Part shown: positions 46,080-55,822 of the stretch, piece by piece
Position numbering within the stretch: position 1 is the first letter of the stretch
How the letters are laid out: each line of letters opens with the position of its first letter
NCBI GenBank assembly: GCA_033439765.1
Contig: JAULSN010000006.1
Coordinates: 992,001-1,056,000 of the forward strand
Direction: 5' to 3'
Length of the DNA stretch: 64,000 nucleotides
Source: Lasiosphaeria ovina
Lineage: Eukaryota; Ascomycota; Sordariomycetes; Sordariales; Lasiosphaeriaceae
The notes under the pieces: model-generated
Seen by the model: only the letters and a program-made list of their open reading frames with translations
Told to the model about the DNA's origin: nothing
The model's database searches: none
Program-made: the position numbers and the translations under genes

Positions 46080-46808
46080 TCAGCCGGCCGGTCCAGGGCG
46101 GCCGAGGAGCTTATCCAGCTTGTCCTGGTTCTTGGAGCCGAACAGCTCCTGGTAGATGCGCCGCGACTTCTTGACGTCGTCGCGGACCTGCTTGCGCACC
46201 TGGCCGGCGTTGAGCAGCAGCGGCTTGCCGTCCCTCTTGGAGCGCGGCAGATTTTTGGGCACGGCGAGGCCGACGCCCAGGTGGTCGTTCTTGGGGCGGA
46301 CCTTGACGGGGAAGATGATGCCCTGGCCGGAGGCGCCCAGGCCCTCGCGCGCGTCGGGGTCCCAGCCCTGCTGCTCCAAAACGGCCAGCCCGCGGCGCGT
46401 GCGGTCCAGGGCCGACGGCGGGTGCGAGTGCGGGATGCAGATCTGGTGCGCCAGCGTCGTCTCGTGCGCCCGGCGTGCGTCGCTGTCGAGCGAGTCGAGC
46501 GGCAGATTGCAGATCTCGCACATCTCCCCGAGGCTTCCGTCTGTGGCTTTGCTGTCGTCCCGGGTCGTGTTGGGGCTGACTATGCTGAGATACCAATCGG
46601 CCACGATTTCGCCCTTCTGCTCAGGTTGCTGCTGGCTTGACGAGCTGACTAGGTTGCCGCCATCGGCAGAGGCGGGCACAAACGAGATGGGTCTCTGGTA
46701 AGCGCTCGTGCCAAAGGGGCGTTTGTACTGCAGCGGGATCTCGTCGTAATCGTCGTCGTCATTGACGCCATTTCCCGCGTCGGCTGCGTTTTCCCCGGAT
46801 GAAGCCAT
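46080..46808 (-). CDS. G-patch domain protein (GPANK1-like)
   Basis: A single exon of 242 codons starts at the ATG at 46808. After an acidic N-terminus (NDDDDYDEIPLQYKRPFGTSAYQRPISFVPA), a CEICNLPL...H motif with Cys and His residues resembles a short zinc-binding element. A G-patch follows: RGLAVLEQQGWDPDAREGLG and SGQGIIFPVKVRPKNDHLGVG, with the Gly spacing of the family. The C-terminus is basic and helical (VRKQVRDDVKKSRRIYQELFG). G-patch proteins often activate DEAH-box helicases in splicing or ribosome assembly. The order N-terminal zinc-like element then G-patch fits GPANK1/GPATCH-type proteins. The particular partner is unknown. Confidence 0.85.
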   Translation of the reverse strand: MASSGENAADAGNGVNDDDDYDEIPLQYKRPFGTSAYQRPISFVPASADGGNLVSSSSQQQPEQKGEIVADWYLSIVSPNTTRDDSKATDGSLGEMCEICNLPLDSLDSDARRAHETTLAHQICIPHSHPPSALDRTRRGLAVLEQQGWDPDAREGLGASGQGIIFPVKVRPKNDHLGVGLAVPKNLPRSKRDGKPLLLNAGQVRKQVRDDVKKSRRIYQELFGSKNQDKLDKLLGRPGPAG

Positions 46809-47372
46809 TCCGACTGTGGCTGCCGCTGCAACCGCGACCGCGACCGCGACCGCGACCGTGACTGCGACCGTGACTGCTACACCACTTGATTACAGGCGCG
46901 GTGCGAGTTTAGGGTGCGTTGATGTTTCTGGTGATTGATATCAGGCGAGCCCACTCAACCTAGGCCTCTTTGAGTCATCATATTTGGCGCGTGCTTCTTT
47001 GGACCGTTGTTACCTGAATTTCTCGAGATGTGTTGTTGGCTGGATGAAGAAGGTGAGGTCGGGCGTGCCGTGCGGCTCTTGCACCAAGTCCTTGGTTTCT
47101 GTCGGGTGCTTAGGTTGTGAACCCCTGGCGCCTCCAAGCCCCGCCACTAGCCAAGGAAACGCCAGCCCCACTAACCCCCCCCCCCCCCCCGGCCAAGGCG
47201 CCCAGGCAGTGGAGGGACCGACGTAACGGCCTGGAACCTGCTTGCATTCGGCGGTCGGGTGCATCCATTCGACATCCTCCATTCCATCGATTGATTTTGC
47301 AGGCCTCCGTCCAAACACACCCGAAATGCCCTCATAACAGGCCACCCCAATTCCTGATCCCAACTCCTCGAA
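46809..47372. promoter_or_regulatory. divergent promoter of the G-patch and SDR genes
   Basis: The two genes start 563 bases apart in opposite directions. Next to the G-patch start is a GCGACC hexamer repeat (about 46828-46876), and a run of 16 C lies at 47175-47190. No other element was recognised. Confidence 0.55.
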
Positions 47373-48644
47373 ATGCCTCTGGCGGTGCTCGCCGAGTTCA
47401 TCATCAATGGCCCGCCGCCGTGGATGCCCGACCCGTGGCTGCTCCTCAAGGCGGGCACGGGTCTCGGCGCCCTCGCCGTGACCAAGCGCTACATGTCGGG
47501 CGCCGCATCCACGGCCGAGCGCGTCATGCACGGCCGCGTCGTGTTGATCACGGGCGGCACGTCGGGCATTGGCGCCGCCACCACGTACGAGATGGCCCGC
47601 CGCGGCGCCCAGGTGGTGCTGCTGACCCACGTCGCCGCCTCGGACCCCTTCCTGGTCGAGTTTATCGAGGACATGCGCGAGCGCACCGGAAACCACCTCA
47701 TCTACGCCGAGCACGTCGACCTGACCTCGCTGCACAGTGTCCGCCAGTTCGCTACCCGCTGGATCGACAACGCCCCGCCTCGCCGCCTCGACATGATCAT
47801 CCTGTGCGCTGCCACGCTGACCCCCCCCGGCGGCTCCCGCACCGAGACCGCCGAGGGCGTCGAGACGACGTGGATGGTCAACTACCTGGCCAACGTCCAC
47901 TTGCTGGCCATCCTGAGCCCAGCCATCCGAGCCCAGCCCTTTGACCGCGACGTGCGCATCATCCTGACCACGTGCTCTGCCTACATCGGGTCGCCGCCCC
48001 TTGACGCCGTGCTCGACAAGAAGGACTGGTCGCCCGGCCGCGCCTACGCCCGGAGCAAGCTGGCCCTCATGTCGTTTGGCAGGGCGTACCAGAAGCACCT
48101 CGACGCCTACAAGCGGCCCGACGAACTGCCCATGAACGCCCGCGTGTTCCTGGTCGACCCGGGCCTCTCCAGGACGCCGGGCACGCGGCGCTGGCTCTCG
48201 CGCGGCTCGCTGTGGGGCCTTTTGCTCTACGTGCTGCTCTACGCCTTCTCGTGGCTGTTCCTCAAGAGCCCCGAGATGGGCGCCCAGTCCATCTTGTTTG
48301 CCGTGTTCCAGGAAAGCCTGATCCGGCTCCCGGGCGGCCGGCTGATCAAGGAGTGCATGGTGGTGGACTGCGCGCGCAAGGACGTCGACGACGAAGCCAT
48401 TGCCAAGAAGCTCTGGGAGTCGAGCGACAAGCTGATTGAGAGGGTCGAGAAGGACGAGGCTGTCCGGAGAGCCAGGGCTAAGAAGGAGCTAGAAAAGATA
48501 GAAGAAGAGGCCACGACGGCCGAGAAGGTCGACGAGATTGAGTCCCTGCTAGACACCATCAAGAAGGGCAAGGCGAGCGAGGCCAAAAAGAGCGCCGCCT
48601 CCAGCAAAAAACCAAAGGCTGGCGGCGGCAAGGCTGCTCGGTAA
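47373..48644 (+). CDS. membrane-anchored short-chain dehydrogenase/reductase
   Basis: A single exon of 423 codons starts at the ATG at 47373. The protein has a hydrophobic N-terminal region, then a classical SDR core: cofactor motif TGGTSGIG (60-67), an atypical ILCAATLTPPG in place of NNAG, the active-site Ser in TTCSAYIG (about 202) and YARSK (225-229) with the catalytic Tyr and Lys. A membrane helix (LWGLLLYVLLYAFSWLFLKS, about 275-294) and a long Lys/Glu-rich coiled coil to the end follow. NAD(P)-dependent redox chemistry on a lipid-like substrate at a membrane is plausible from the retinol-dehydrogenase-like form, but the substrate is unknown. The charged coiled-coil tail is unusual for SDRs. 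Confidence 0.88.
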   Translation: MPLAVLAEFIINGPPPWMPDPWLLLKAGTGLGALAVTKRYMSGAASTAERVMHGRVVLITGGTSGIGAATTYEMARRGAQVVLLTHVAASDPFLVEFIEDMRERTGNHLIYAEHVDLTSLHSVRQFATRWIDNAPPRRLDMIILCAATLTPPGGSRTETAEGVETTWMVNYLANVHLLAILSPAIRAQPFDRDVRIILTTCSAYIGSPPLDAVLDKKDWSPGRAYARSKLALMSFGRAYQKHLDAYKRPDELPMNARVFLVDPGLSRTPGTRRWLSRGSLWGLLLYVLLYAFSWLFLKSPEMGAQSILFAVFQESLIRLPGGRLIKECMVVDCARKDVDDEAIAKKLWESSDKLIERVEKDEAVRRARAKKELEKIEEEATTAEKVDEIESLLDTIKKGKASEAKKSAASSKKPKAGGGKAAR

Positions 48645-49073
48645 TCATTGAATCGGGGCTAGTCTTCTGTTCGGCCCGCTGCGGTCTTGTTCAAATCCAT
48701 ATTTCATCGTGTGTGAAAGTGACCGAGAAGCTGCATGTCCTCTCTTTGCGGGGACACTAACTGCTACGGATATCGTTCCTGCCTTAGCTCCCTGCCTAGA
48801 GCGGTAAGAATGTTTGCTGGAGCGGGGCTAAAACCGGCAAATCTTCACGTGAAGAACATGGGGAAGCGGGGGACTGGCGGGATCATCCCGCCGCTTTCAA
48901 TGACGACAGAAGGCGCGCCCCTTTATCAACTATCGACCGTAGACCACACAACAACACGCCTCTTCACCACAGAGAGCTTTAGCAATTCAACCATTCCGAA
49001 CTGCCTTTTCCGGTAGCACGCCAACACTCCACAATCCCCATCCATCCCTCATATTTTCTCACTCAAGGAAGAC
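48645..49073. other. intergenic region
   Basis: 3' region of the SDR gene and a C/A-rich stretch (about 48950-49070) that looks like a fungal promoter and leader for the short frame at 49074. Confidence 0.5.
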
Positions 49074-49394
49074 ATGGCAACGGTACAACCACAACCACAA
49101 CTTCCAAAGGCGCCGGCTCCGCTTCTCCAGGCCCGGGCCCAGGCACATGCACCGACACACCTGCACCTGCACCTGCACCAGCAACCACTCCACCACTACC
49201 GCAATAACAACAACCAGCAGCAACAGCACAACCCGTCGCAGTGCCATCCCGTCTTCTTCACCGACAAGCTACGCAGGCAGCCGCCGTTCGCGCTTGCCGG
49301 CTTGCCGTCGATGTCATCACGGCACGTAAGCCCCGTTGCGCAGGGCTACGCCTACCAGGACGGCCAGCGCGGGGGGCAGAAGCCGAGGTTATGA
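49074..49394 (+). CDS. possible small Gln/His-rich protein
   Basis: A 106-codon frame with an ATG in good context (gaagacATGGC) follows a promoter-like CA/TC-rich leader. The sequence is low complexity: PAPLLQARAQAHAP, THLHLHLHQQPLHHY, then an Asn/Gln run, ending in HVSPVAQGYAYQDGQRGGQ. No homologue comes to mind. It might be the first exon of a spliced gene, since gcacgtaagc at about 49322 resembles a 5' splice site, or a chance frame. Confidence 0.3.
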   Translation: MATVQPQPQLPKAPAPLLQARAQAHAPTHLHLHLHQQPLHHYRNNNNQQQQHNPSQCHPVFFTDKLRRQPPFALAGLPSMSSRHVSPVAQGYAYQDGQRGGQKPRL

Positions 49395-49806
49395 ATTCAT
49401 AAAGAAATGGGTGGTAGTAGTGCAGTGCGGTGTGGTGTGCACGGATCAAAACTTGCAGAAGTGAGGCGGGCACGAGAGCCACGCGGCCCAACCACAGATT
49501 GTAAAAAGCCGCTATCACAAAAGGAAGGCGGACCCAGATGGGCCATTAGATATCGGTCAATGAAGAGAGGCCTCCGGGTACTGAGGTACAGCTTTGGTTC
49601 TTGAGGACCTAGATCCTCCACGACAAAGGTTGTGGGAGGTTCAAGGACCTTGAGGCCAAAGAAGATTATTGCGAACCAAGAACACCTCAAACCACACATC
49701 AAGATTCCTCCTATCCTCTGCTGTGTGTTAGAGCTACCTGGGTAGGTACACCTAGGATCGAAGCGAGCTAAACGACTTCATGAGCGTGCCTTAACCATCA
49801 GGAAAC
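49395..49806. other. intergenic region upstream of the HET gene
   Basis: HET-gene promoter region with a half palindrome (ctacctgggtaggtacacctagg, about 49735-49757). Nothing else recognised. Confidence 0.45.
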
Positions 49807-52245
49807 ATGGGTGAAAAGTATTCGTATTCTCCCCTCGAAAGCTATGCGGACGAGGCTTATCCTTGGAGCACGAAATCGCCTCAAATCCGCCTTCTTCATC
49901 TCCAGCCGGAAGAGGGATACGACCGGCTCGAATGTTCGCTCGAGGTCGCAGAACCGTTCAGCATGCCCGGCTCCGAAGTTCCTCGGGCTCATCCCCCTTA
50001 CGAGGCGATATCGTATGTTTGGGGCAATCCGGACAAGAGCGAGCAAATCCTTTGCGACGGCAGGACACTGGCCATAACCGCCAGCCTTGCGACTGGCCTT
50101 CGAAGGGTCCGCCTGCCTGACAGAATGCGGCTTCTTTGGGCCGACGGCGTCTGCATCAACCAGGACGACATCAAGGTCGGAGCCGTTTTCTCCCCTTTCT
50201 GTCCATTTCATGTTGTCTCGGGAGTCAAGAGCGAGTTTCTGCTCCCGAGACGCAAAGAAGTTTCCCAATATGGAGAATATAAGCTGATATCTGCCATAGG
50301 AGCGCCAACGCCAAGTGCCGCTGATGGCGGCAATCTACTCGCAGGCCGAGCAAGTCATCTGCTGGTTTGGCGAAGATAAGGACGACTGTGCAAAACGAAC
50401 CTTTGAATTCGCTACCCGGCTTTGCGACAGGCTCAACCCGTATCTCGAGCGACAGACGACAGATCCGCCCGTGACTCGGACTGAGCCCGGGGCGGTCAAG
50501 CTGGACTTTGATATTGATGTGGTGATAAGCTTTACCGACGGCGAGCTCGAGAGAGACTTTGCCAGCAACAGTTATGCGAAGGACGCGTCGTTTGTGTTTC
50601 AGAACCCCTGGTTCTCCCGTGTGTGGATTCGACAGGAAGTGGGATACGCTTCCAAAGCTTGTGCCTTGTGCGGTAAAAACGAGTTGGACTACAGGTCTCT
50701 GAAACTGCTATATTTCTGGGCAGTATTCAAAAAGCTAGCGCTGAAGGGCGACGCTTGGGTATCCCCCCCGTCCGACAGCTTCCGAAGTTCATCAGACTTC
50801 CTGGACGTTCTCGTTGCCGCTAGAGAGTTTCAAGCATCTGATCCTCGCGACAAGGTGTATGCTATGTTATCGCATCCTTCGGCTTACGAGGAGCTTCCTC
50901 TTGAGAAATACGGCTTGAAAGACCACACCAAACAACTCGTGAACGCCAAGGGATTGGCCGAAGCTGAGAGGGCGAAACGGACGATACAAGCGTTGACGGC
51001 TATTATGAAGGAATGGGTGACTATCACCGACTCAATTCTTGATAAGGACGGCAATTCTGCGACTGATGGAGGGAGTGCTAATGGTAAGGCGCTTTATGTG
51101 CCACATTCCGAGATATTGCGAATTCTGTTCGAGAAAAAAAAAAGGAAAGAAGGCTGACTAGCGCTATAGGCCCGAAGCCTGGTGTTTCCAGAGCGATCAA
51201 TAGCGACACCGAAATTACCGACGAAGTCGCCATGAAACTCAAGGTAAGCCATGTTGCCAACCAGGCAATGAGGTTTCATGAGCTTGAAGAAACAAGACAT
51301 CACCCCGTTATCAGAGTCCTCGGCGGCACACGCAGAGTATTCAGCCCTCCAATCGTTGAGCCAGACTACAACAAAACGGTCCCAGAAATTTGCCTGGAGG
51401 TGGCTACCGCGCTCTTGCGACGATGCCGCGACAATTCCCGGATACCGGCGTTTCTCTGCGAAGTCCAACATGATCCCAAGACACCGAGATTGGATGAAAC
51501 GGGCCCCTCATGGGTGCCTCGATGGGACCGTGACACGGTGCACTTCTCCCTACGCAAGCCGGGCCTTGCTTCCTTCAACCCCTGGAATGGCGGCTCATAC
51601 TGGTGGTATACCGAGGGCAGCGTCCTTTACATCTCTGGCATTCGTGTAGACAAGATATCTACGTGTACTGAACCCTTGACAATTGAAGACATGGGCATCG
51701 GTTCTTCCAGGCTGCTGGATTTCTGGAAAAGCATCCTCGTCTCAGATACAACCCAGCAGCGGCCAACTAGCTGGGAGAGAGCCCAAGCGTATCAGCGGAC
51801 CCTCTGTGCTGGGAATAGCGTGTCAGGAATGATGGCCAACTATTTCGAATTTGCCGGCCAAGAGAGGATATTGAGAGATTTCGCCGCATTCTGGAGATCT
51901 CTCCGGGAGACAGAAGAAAAAGAGTCAGCCAAGTGCCACCGAACTATCTTCTCAGTTCCAGAGCTGGAGAGCATCGCAACCGGGGGCGATGCGAGTAATT
52001 TTCTGCATTGCGTGTATCCTATTGCCAGCGGGCGCAAAGTCTTCTATACCGAGAAGGGTTTCCTTGGAATTGGTCCCGGCATACTCCAGAAGGGAGATAT
52101 TGTCAGCATTCTCCCGTGTCCCGTGCTCTTCGTACTGCGACCGGTAGACGGGCATTTCCTTCTAGCTGGCGAGTGTTACGTGGATGGCATTATGCGCGGA
52201 GAGGTGACAGACGCCTCAAAGGTCGAGCGTCTTGAGATTCACTGA
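49807..52245 (+). CDS. HET-domain (heterokaryon incompatibility) protein
   Basis: HET-domain proteins take part in fungal self/non-self recognition and programmed cell death. Three exons are predicted: 49807-50175, 50300-51083 and 51170-52245 (742 aa). The first intron (gtcgga...catag) joins WADGVCINQDDIK to ERQRQVPLMAAIYSQAEQV, restoring the HET block. HET motifs are YEAISYVWGN (65-74), LLWADGVCINQDD (109-121), VICWFGEDKDD, FVFQNPWFSRVWIRQEV and DPRDKVYAMLSH. The C-terminal 350 residues (RVLGGTRRVFSPPIVEPDY; WVPRWDRDTVHFSLRK; GDIVSILPCPVLFVLRPV) match the usual HET-protein tail. There is no extra NACHT, WD40 or ankyrin module. A possible splice pair at 51244/51314 was rejected because it breaks the frame. 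Confidence 0.9.
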
Positions 52246-52991
52246 ACGAAACCAGCTTATCTCTACGAAGTACAGACTGCAAATCGGTGGTTCCATTCAC
52301 AGGGGGGCCGGGCCAGGGGTTGTTTGGGGGGGGGGGGCGGGGTTACTTTGGAGCCAGAGGAGCTGAGAATCTGAGATAAACTTTAATCCATGTGTTGCCG
52401 TCAAGGCTTCCGTTGTCTGAAATGTCGGCTGCGCCTCGCCTGGCCGCAGCATCCGTTCAGCGCACGGGTCTAAATTTTGTCCCTCATTCCTGGCGCCCGG
52501 CGTGCCAGCTCCTGGATCGCGAGGTCAACTCTTGACGATAAATACTTTCATGCCCTCGTCCCTGAGCCCAAGGTTCTAGTTCTGGGAACATCTCAAAAGA
52601 CAAATCGAGACAAAATAATCGTAGTAATAAAAAGAAAAGTAGCATAGCCATTCTTGTAAGCTTTTTTTCCCTTCCAAAGCGGATACCTCCCTCTTTTCCG
52701 CGTGCCTACTAGAGACAGACAAAAAAAAAAGGACAAGAACCTCGAATCCAAGAGAGAGAGGCGAAAGAGGATGAAAATGTACAGAGCTCCCAGTATGAGC
52801 AAGAGGTTTCTTTCTGGCGGTTGGGGGAATGTGATGCTCGCTCACCACACAAACGCCATAGTAAAACACTGTAAGACGAAAAAAGGAAGCTAAACCACCA
52901 CAGCCACAAAAAGGAAAGCAAGACTCTCGAGTCTTTGACTCTCTCTGCCTCACCCAAGTCAAGCCCAGAAACACAACACCACACCTCGCAC
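52246..52991. other. convergent 3' region of HET and R-SNARE genes
   Basis: No gene is supported. A G-rich stretch (12 consecutive G at about 52326-52337) lies soon after the HET stop. The right part is A-rich (plus strand), the 3' region of the minus-strand SNARE gene. Confidence 0.5.
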
Positions 52992-53808
52992 TCAGCCGCC
53001 CAGACTGCTCTTGACCGAAATCACTATCGTCAAGATGATCAGGACCAGCACCAGGGCGAGCAGGCCCATGAGCTTGACGTTCTTCCACCACATGCGGCGC
53101 TTTAGGCCGCGGCTGCGGACGCGGAACTCGCGGGCGCTGCCGCCGAGGCGGTCCGTCTTGTCGACGAGCAGGTCGATGCGCTCGCCGCGCTCGAGCAGCC
53201 CTTCGATGTTGCGCGTCATGATGCCGCGCACGTCGTCGATCTCGCGCTGCACGTTGGTCAGCGCGTCCTCGCGCCCGCGGCCCGTCGTCCCGTACTCGAC
53301 CATCAGCCCGCGCAGGTCGCCGTTGAAGGCCGCCGCGCCGTAGTTGGGCATGTCGCCAAAGTCGGCCGTCGCTGCCGGGAACCGCGCCAGGAACCGCCGC
53401 CGCGCCTCCACCAGGAACCCGAAGCTGATGCGCCGCCCCAGGCTGCTGTCCGCCACCACCAGGAACGTCAGCCCCCCCGCGCTGCTGCCGTCTTCCGGGT
53501 GCTCCGACGGCGCCTCCGAGATGTAGTGGATGTGGTACGCCCCGTGCGTGTACGTCAGCTTCTGCGGCGTCGAGTGGTCGATCTTGGGCAGGATCAGCGA
53601 CGCCAGCGACGACGTCTGGCTCGACGCCGACGTCGTGCACTCGCTGAGGATTGTGCTGTTGTGCGCGATGCACGAGCTGGTTGGGGGGGATGCAAGTTAG
53701 CGAGGGGGGCTTCTGGGCGATGGGCCTGCGTTGGGGAGGGAATTGAGAGACGGAATTGGTGTGGACATACTAGAGCAGCGGTGTTATCGGCGTTGACGAG
53801 GAAGCCAT
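52992..53808 (-). CDS. longin-type R-SNARE, Nyv1/VAMP7-like
   Basis: Vesicle SNARE of the late secretory or vacuolar pathway. Two exons: 53771-53808 (12 codons plus two bases, MASSSTPITPLL) and 52992-53676, giving 240 aa. The N-terminal longin domain includes LYSCIAHNSTILSE, KLTYTHGAYHIHYI and GGLTFLVVADSS. The SNARE motif runs from NVQREIDDVRGIMTRNIE to LLVDKTDRL, with the zero-layer Arg in LLERGERIDLL, which makes it an R-SNARE. A C-terminal membrane anchor (LMGLLALVLVLIILTIVISV) rules out prenylated Ykt6 and fits Nyv1/VAMP7. It converges with the HET gene. Confidence 0.92.
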
Positions 53809-54370
53809 CTCGGTCGGTCTACCTCAGCGGCGGATAGATACAGAAAATGCAGTTGTTATGTTGATTTTCTCGGCTAGGGCATGTGTCTAGCCGGACCTCG
53901 GCGGGATGAGCGAGACACCAGGGAGCCTAAGATGCGCTCGGGTTCGACGAGTCCAGTTGGTCCACCGGTTCGGCGTCGGAGATTGGGTTAAGGTCGCTGC
54001 GAGTATCGAGTCAGCTGCAGAATCCGATGAAGAAAGTAATTCCGGCAAAGAATGCTGTGCGCAGGCAGGTGCTGAATGCTAGGTCGTCGTAGTCGTCGGG
54101 AGAAGGAGGATGGCAGCCTGCATGATGACGAAGAACCTGGGTGGACTTGGCCAAGCGCTGGAGGTGAACGGACTTGATCATCGGTGGGGAAGAACCCAAC
54201 GGTACGAAATACAGTGGCGTCTGCACTGTGCGCCATTCCAAAGCAGCCAACCACGGGGCCAGTGCGGCAAGGCTCCGGCGCGGATCCAGGGGAGGCGGGA
54301 CAGGGGTCTGGCGATTGGTGTGGGTTGGATAAGGCTGCCCTGGAGAAATGCGACGGCCAAAAAAAAAAAG

Positions 54371-54410
54371 AGGATATCTCTTCGGACTGTAGAAAACGTC
54401 TTTTCGGACT
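54371..54410 (+). repeat. dispersed repeat copy 1 (ctcttcggactgtag element)
   Basis: aggatatctcttcggactgt and its continuation match 62998-63036 almost base for base; several of the differences are G/A, as expected from RIP. Internally the element is a tandem pair of TTCGGACTGTAG halves. It is preceded by a run of A. Confidence 0.7.
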
Positions 54411-54479
54411 GTAGTTGGCCAAAAGGTATATTGAAATCCCCGCCAAGCCACTAGCCCAGCTAAATCCCTGTTTTGCCCG

Positions 54480-54680
54480 CCAAAAAAATAATAGATTAAT
54501 AGCCAACCCCTCATCTTCGGATGGTCGGTATAATATAGCTTTAATTACGCCCCCCTTTGAGGCTATCGCCAAATCTACCACCTACGTCCGGGCCATCGAT
54601 AAGCTCAGCGCGGCCCTAAAGAGGGCGATTCGACATGTGGCTCTCTCCATACCTACGAACTCGTGGCCCTCGTAAACGCT
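54480..54680 (+). mobile_element. possible decayed non-LTR retrotransposon fragment
   Basis: One frame reads TTYVRAIDKLSAALKRAIRH followed by VALSIPTNSWPS and a stop. That resembles the helical linker between the endonuclease and reverse transcriptase domains of fungal LINEs, which typically has a 'LxxAIxxAxPxSxPS' pattern. Stops flank it and no conserved catalytic motif remains, so this is a weak call. Confidence 0.2.
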
Positions 54681-55822
54681 GCACGTATGGCTTGAGATGT
54701 CACGTCCTTCTTGGACAACATCGAAACCGACGATCGACTGACGATGATCCATCTTGCTAGAGACATTAAACTCTACCCTATAAATCAGGCACCTAGATGG
54801 CCTTTCGGTGAAAATCAAGGACACATCCTACAACCTAACAAGCCAAGTTTGTTTGATCCATTACACCATATGCGTGATCCTGCAGTATGCGATATAGGCG
54901 AACAAACAAGCACACTTGCTGCGTCAAGATTGCAGCCAAACATTCCTTATCCAGTCCCCACAATCGGTTCCAATTCTGCCCTTCAAACCGTCACAAGCTT
55001 TGGCCTGGAATCTCAGACTAGTGTATCACGCAATCAGTCGGCACATACTGGTATATTCTCTGCTTGATCCCGGTGGATTGTCCCCGACTATGGGCTGATA
55101 GTGATGGGCGAACTCAGGACGCAAACAACCAAGACATCATCCTCTCCAGTACCGTCAGCAAGACCAACAGCCGAGAAGATCAGTTTCATTTACACATCGT
55201 CACAAGAAGATGTCATCTCCAAGCAACTGTTGTCGGCTTCTAGTTTGCGCCATCTGCGCCAACCCGAACTCTACACACACAACCACACAATCATAGACAA
55301 GAGACATCTTTCTCAGGAAGTATTTATACAGCAGCAGCGCCTTAGGAGTCCTTATTTCGTCCTGGGTATGACGAAAAACTGCATCCGGCGTCCTGGGCAT
55401 GACGAGAAAAATTGTACACCGTCGTAACTGAAGCTGTCCTGCCCATACTGTATAAGCTCATCTTACTCTTCCGTTCGTTTATTCTACACTTATCCGAACT
55501 CTGCACATACCTATATCAAACAAAAATCAAAAACTGGAATTAGGGCTTGGCCAGATTCTGCGCTCCTTCCTCAGATTTCTTCCCTACGCGGTTTGCTGAA
55601 ATCTCTGCGCTTCTGCCAATTTCTTTTTTCTCCCTATAGAACTACAAAACCTTCACCACTTCTTCCTATCAACCACTTCTTGCCTTCAAGCAAATCCCAA
55701 CCACGCAACTCACTCTCTTACGCGCGACAAGTTCAGCCTCTTGAACGCTATTCGCACAACTTTCTTCCCACAACCTGATCCACTCTTCGAGTTGACAAAG
55801 TTCAGCTATCGCGACAACTGTC

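Larger units (their letters stand above)
53809..55822. other. accessory, repeat-bearing region with degenerate mobile-element DNA
   Basis: Two kilobases with many AT-rich patches and short broken frames. It holds one copy of a dispersed repeat (54371-54410), a stretch that may be a decayed LINE fragment (54480-54680) and the likely promoter of the next gene (tactgtataagctc at about 55447, then a C/T-rich leader). Open frames here (for example 53988-54581 minus and 54711-55067 plus) lack an ATG start or recognisable features. Confidence 0.5.

Noticed and set aside
51244..51314. Possible intron (gtaagc...atcag) inside HET exon 3
   Set aside because: It is 71 nt long, so removal breaks the frame, while the unspliced sequence reads on into the conserved RVLGGTRRVFSPP block.
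53988..54581. 197-codon minus-strand open frame in the accessory region
   Set aside because: It crosses the dispersed repeat and an A run, and shows no recognisable domain or splice-supported extension.
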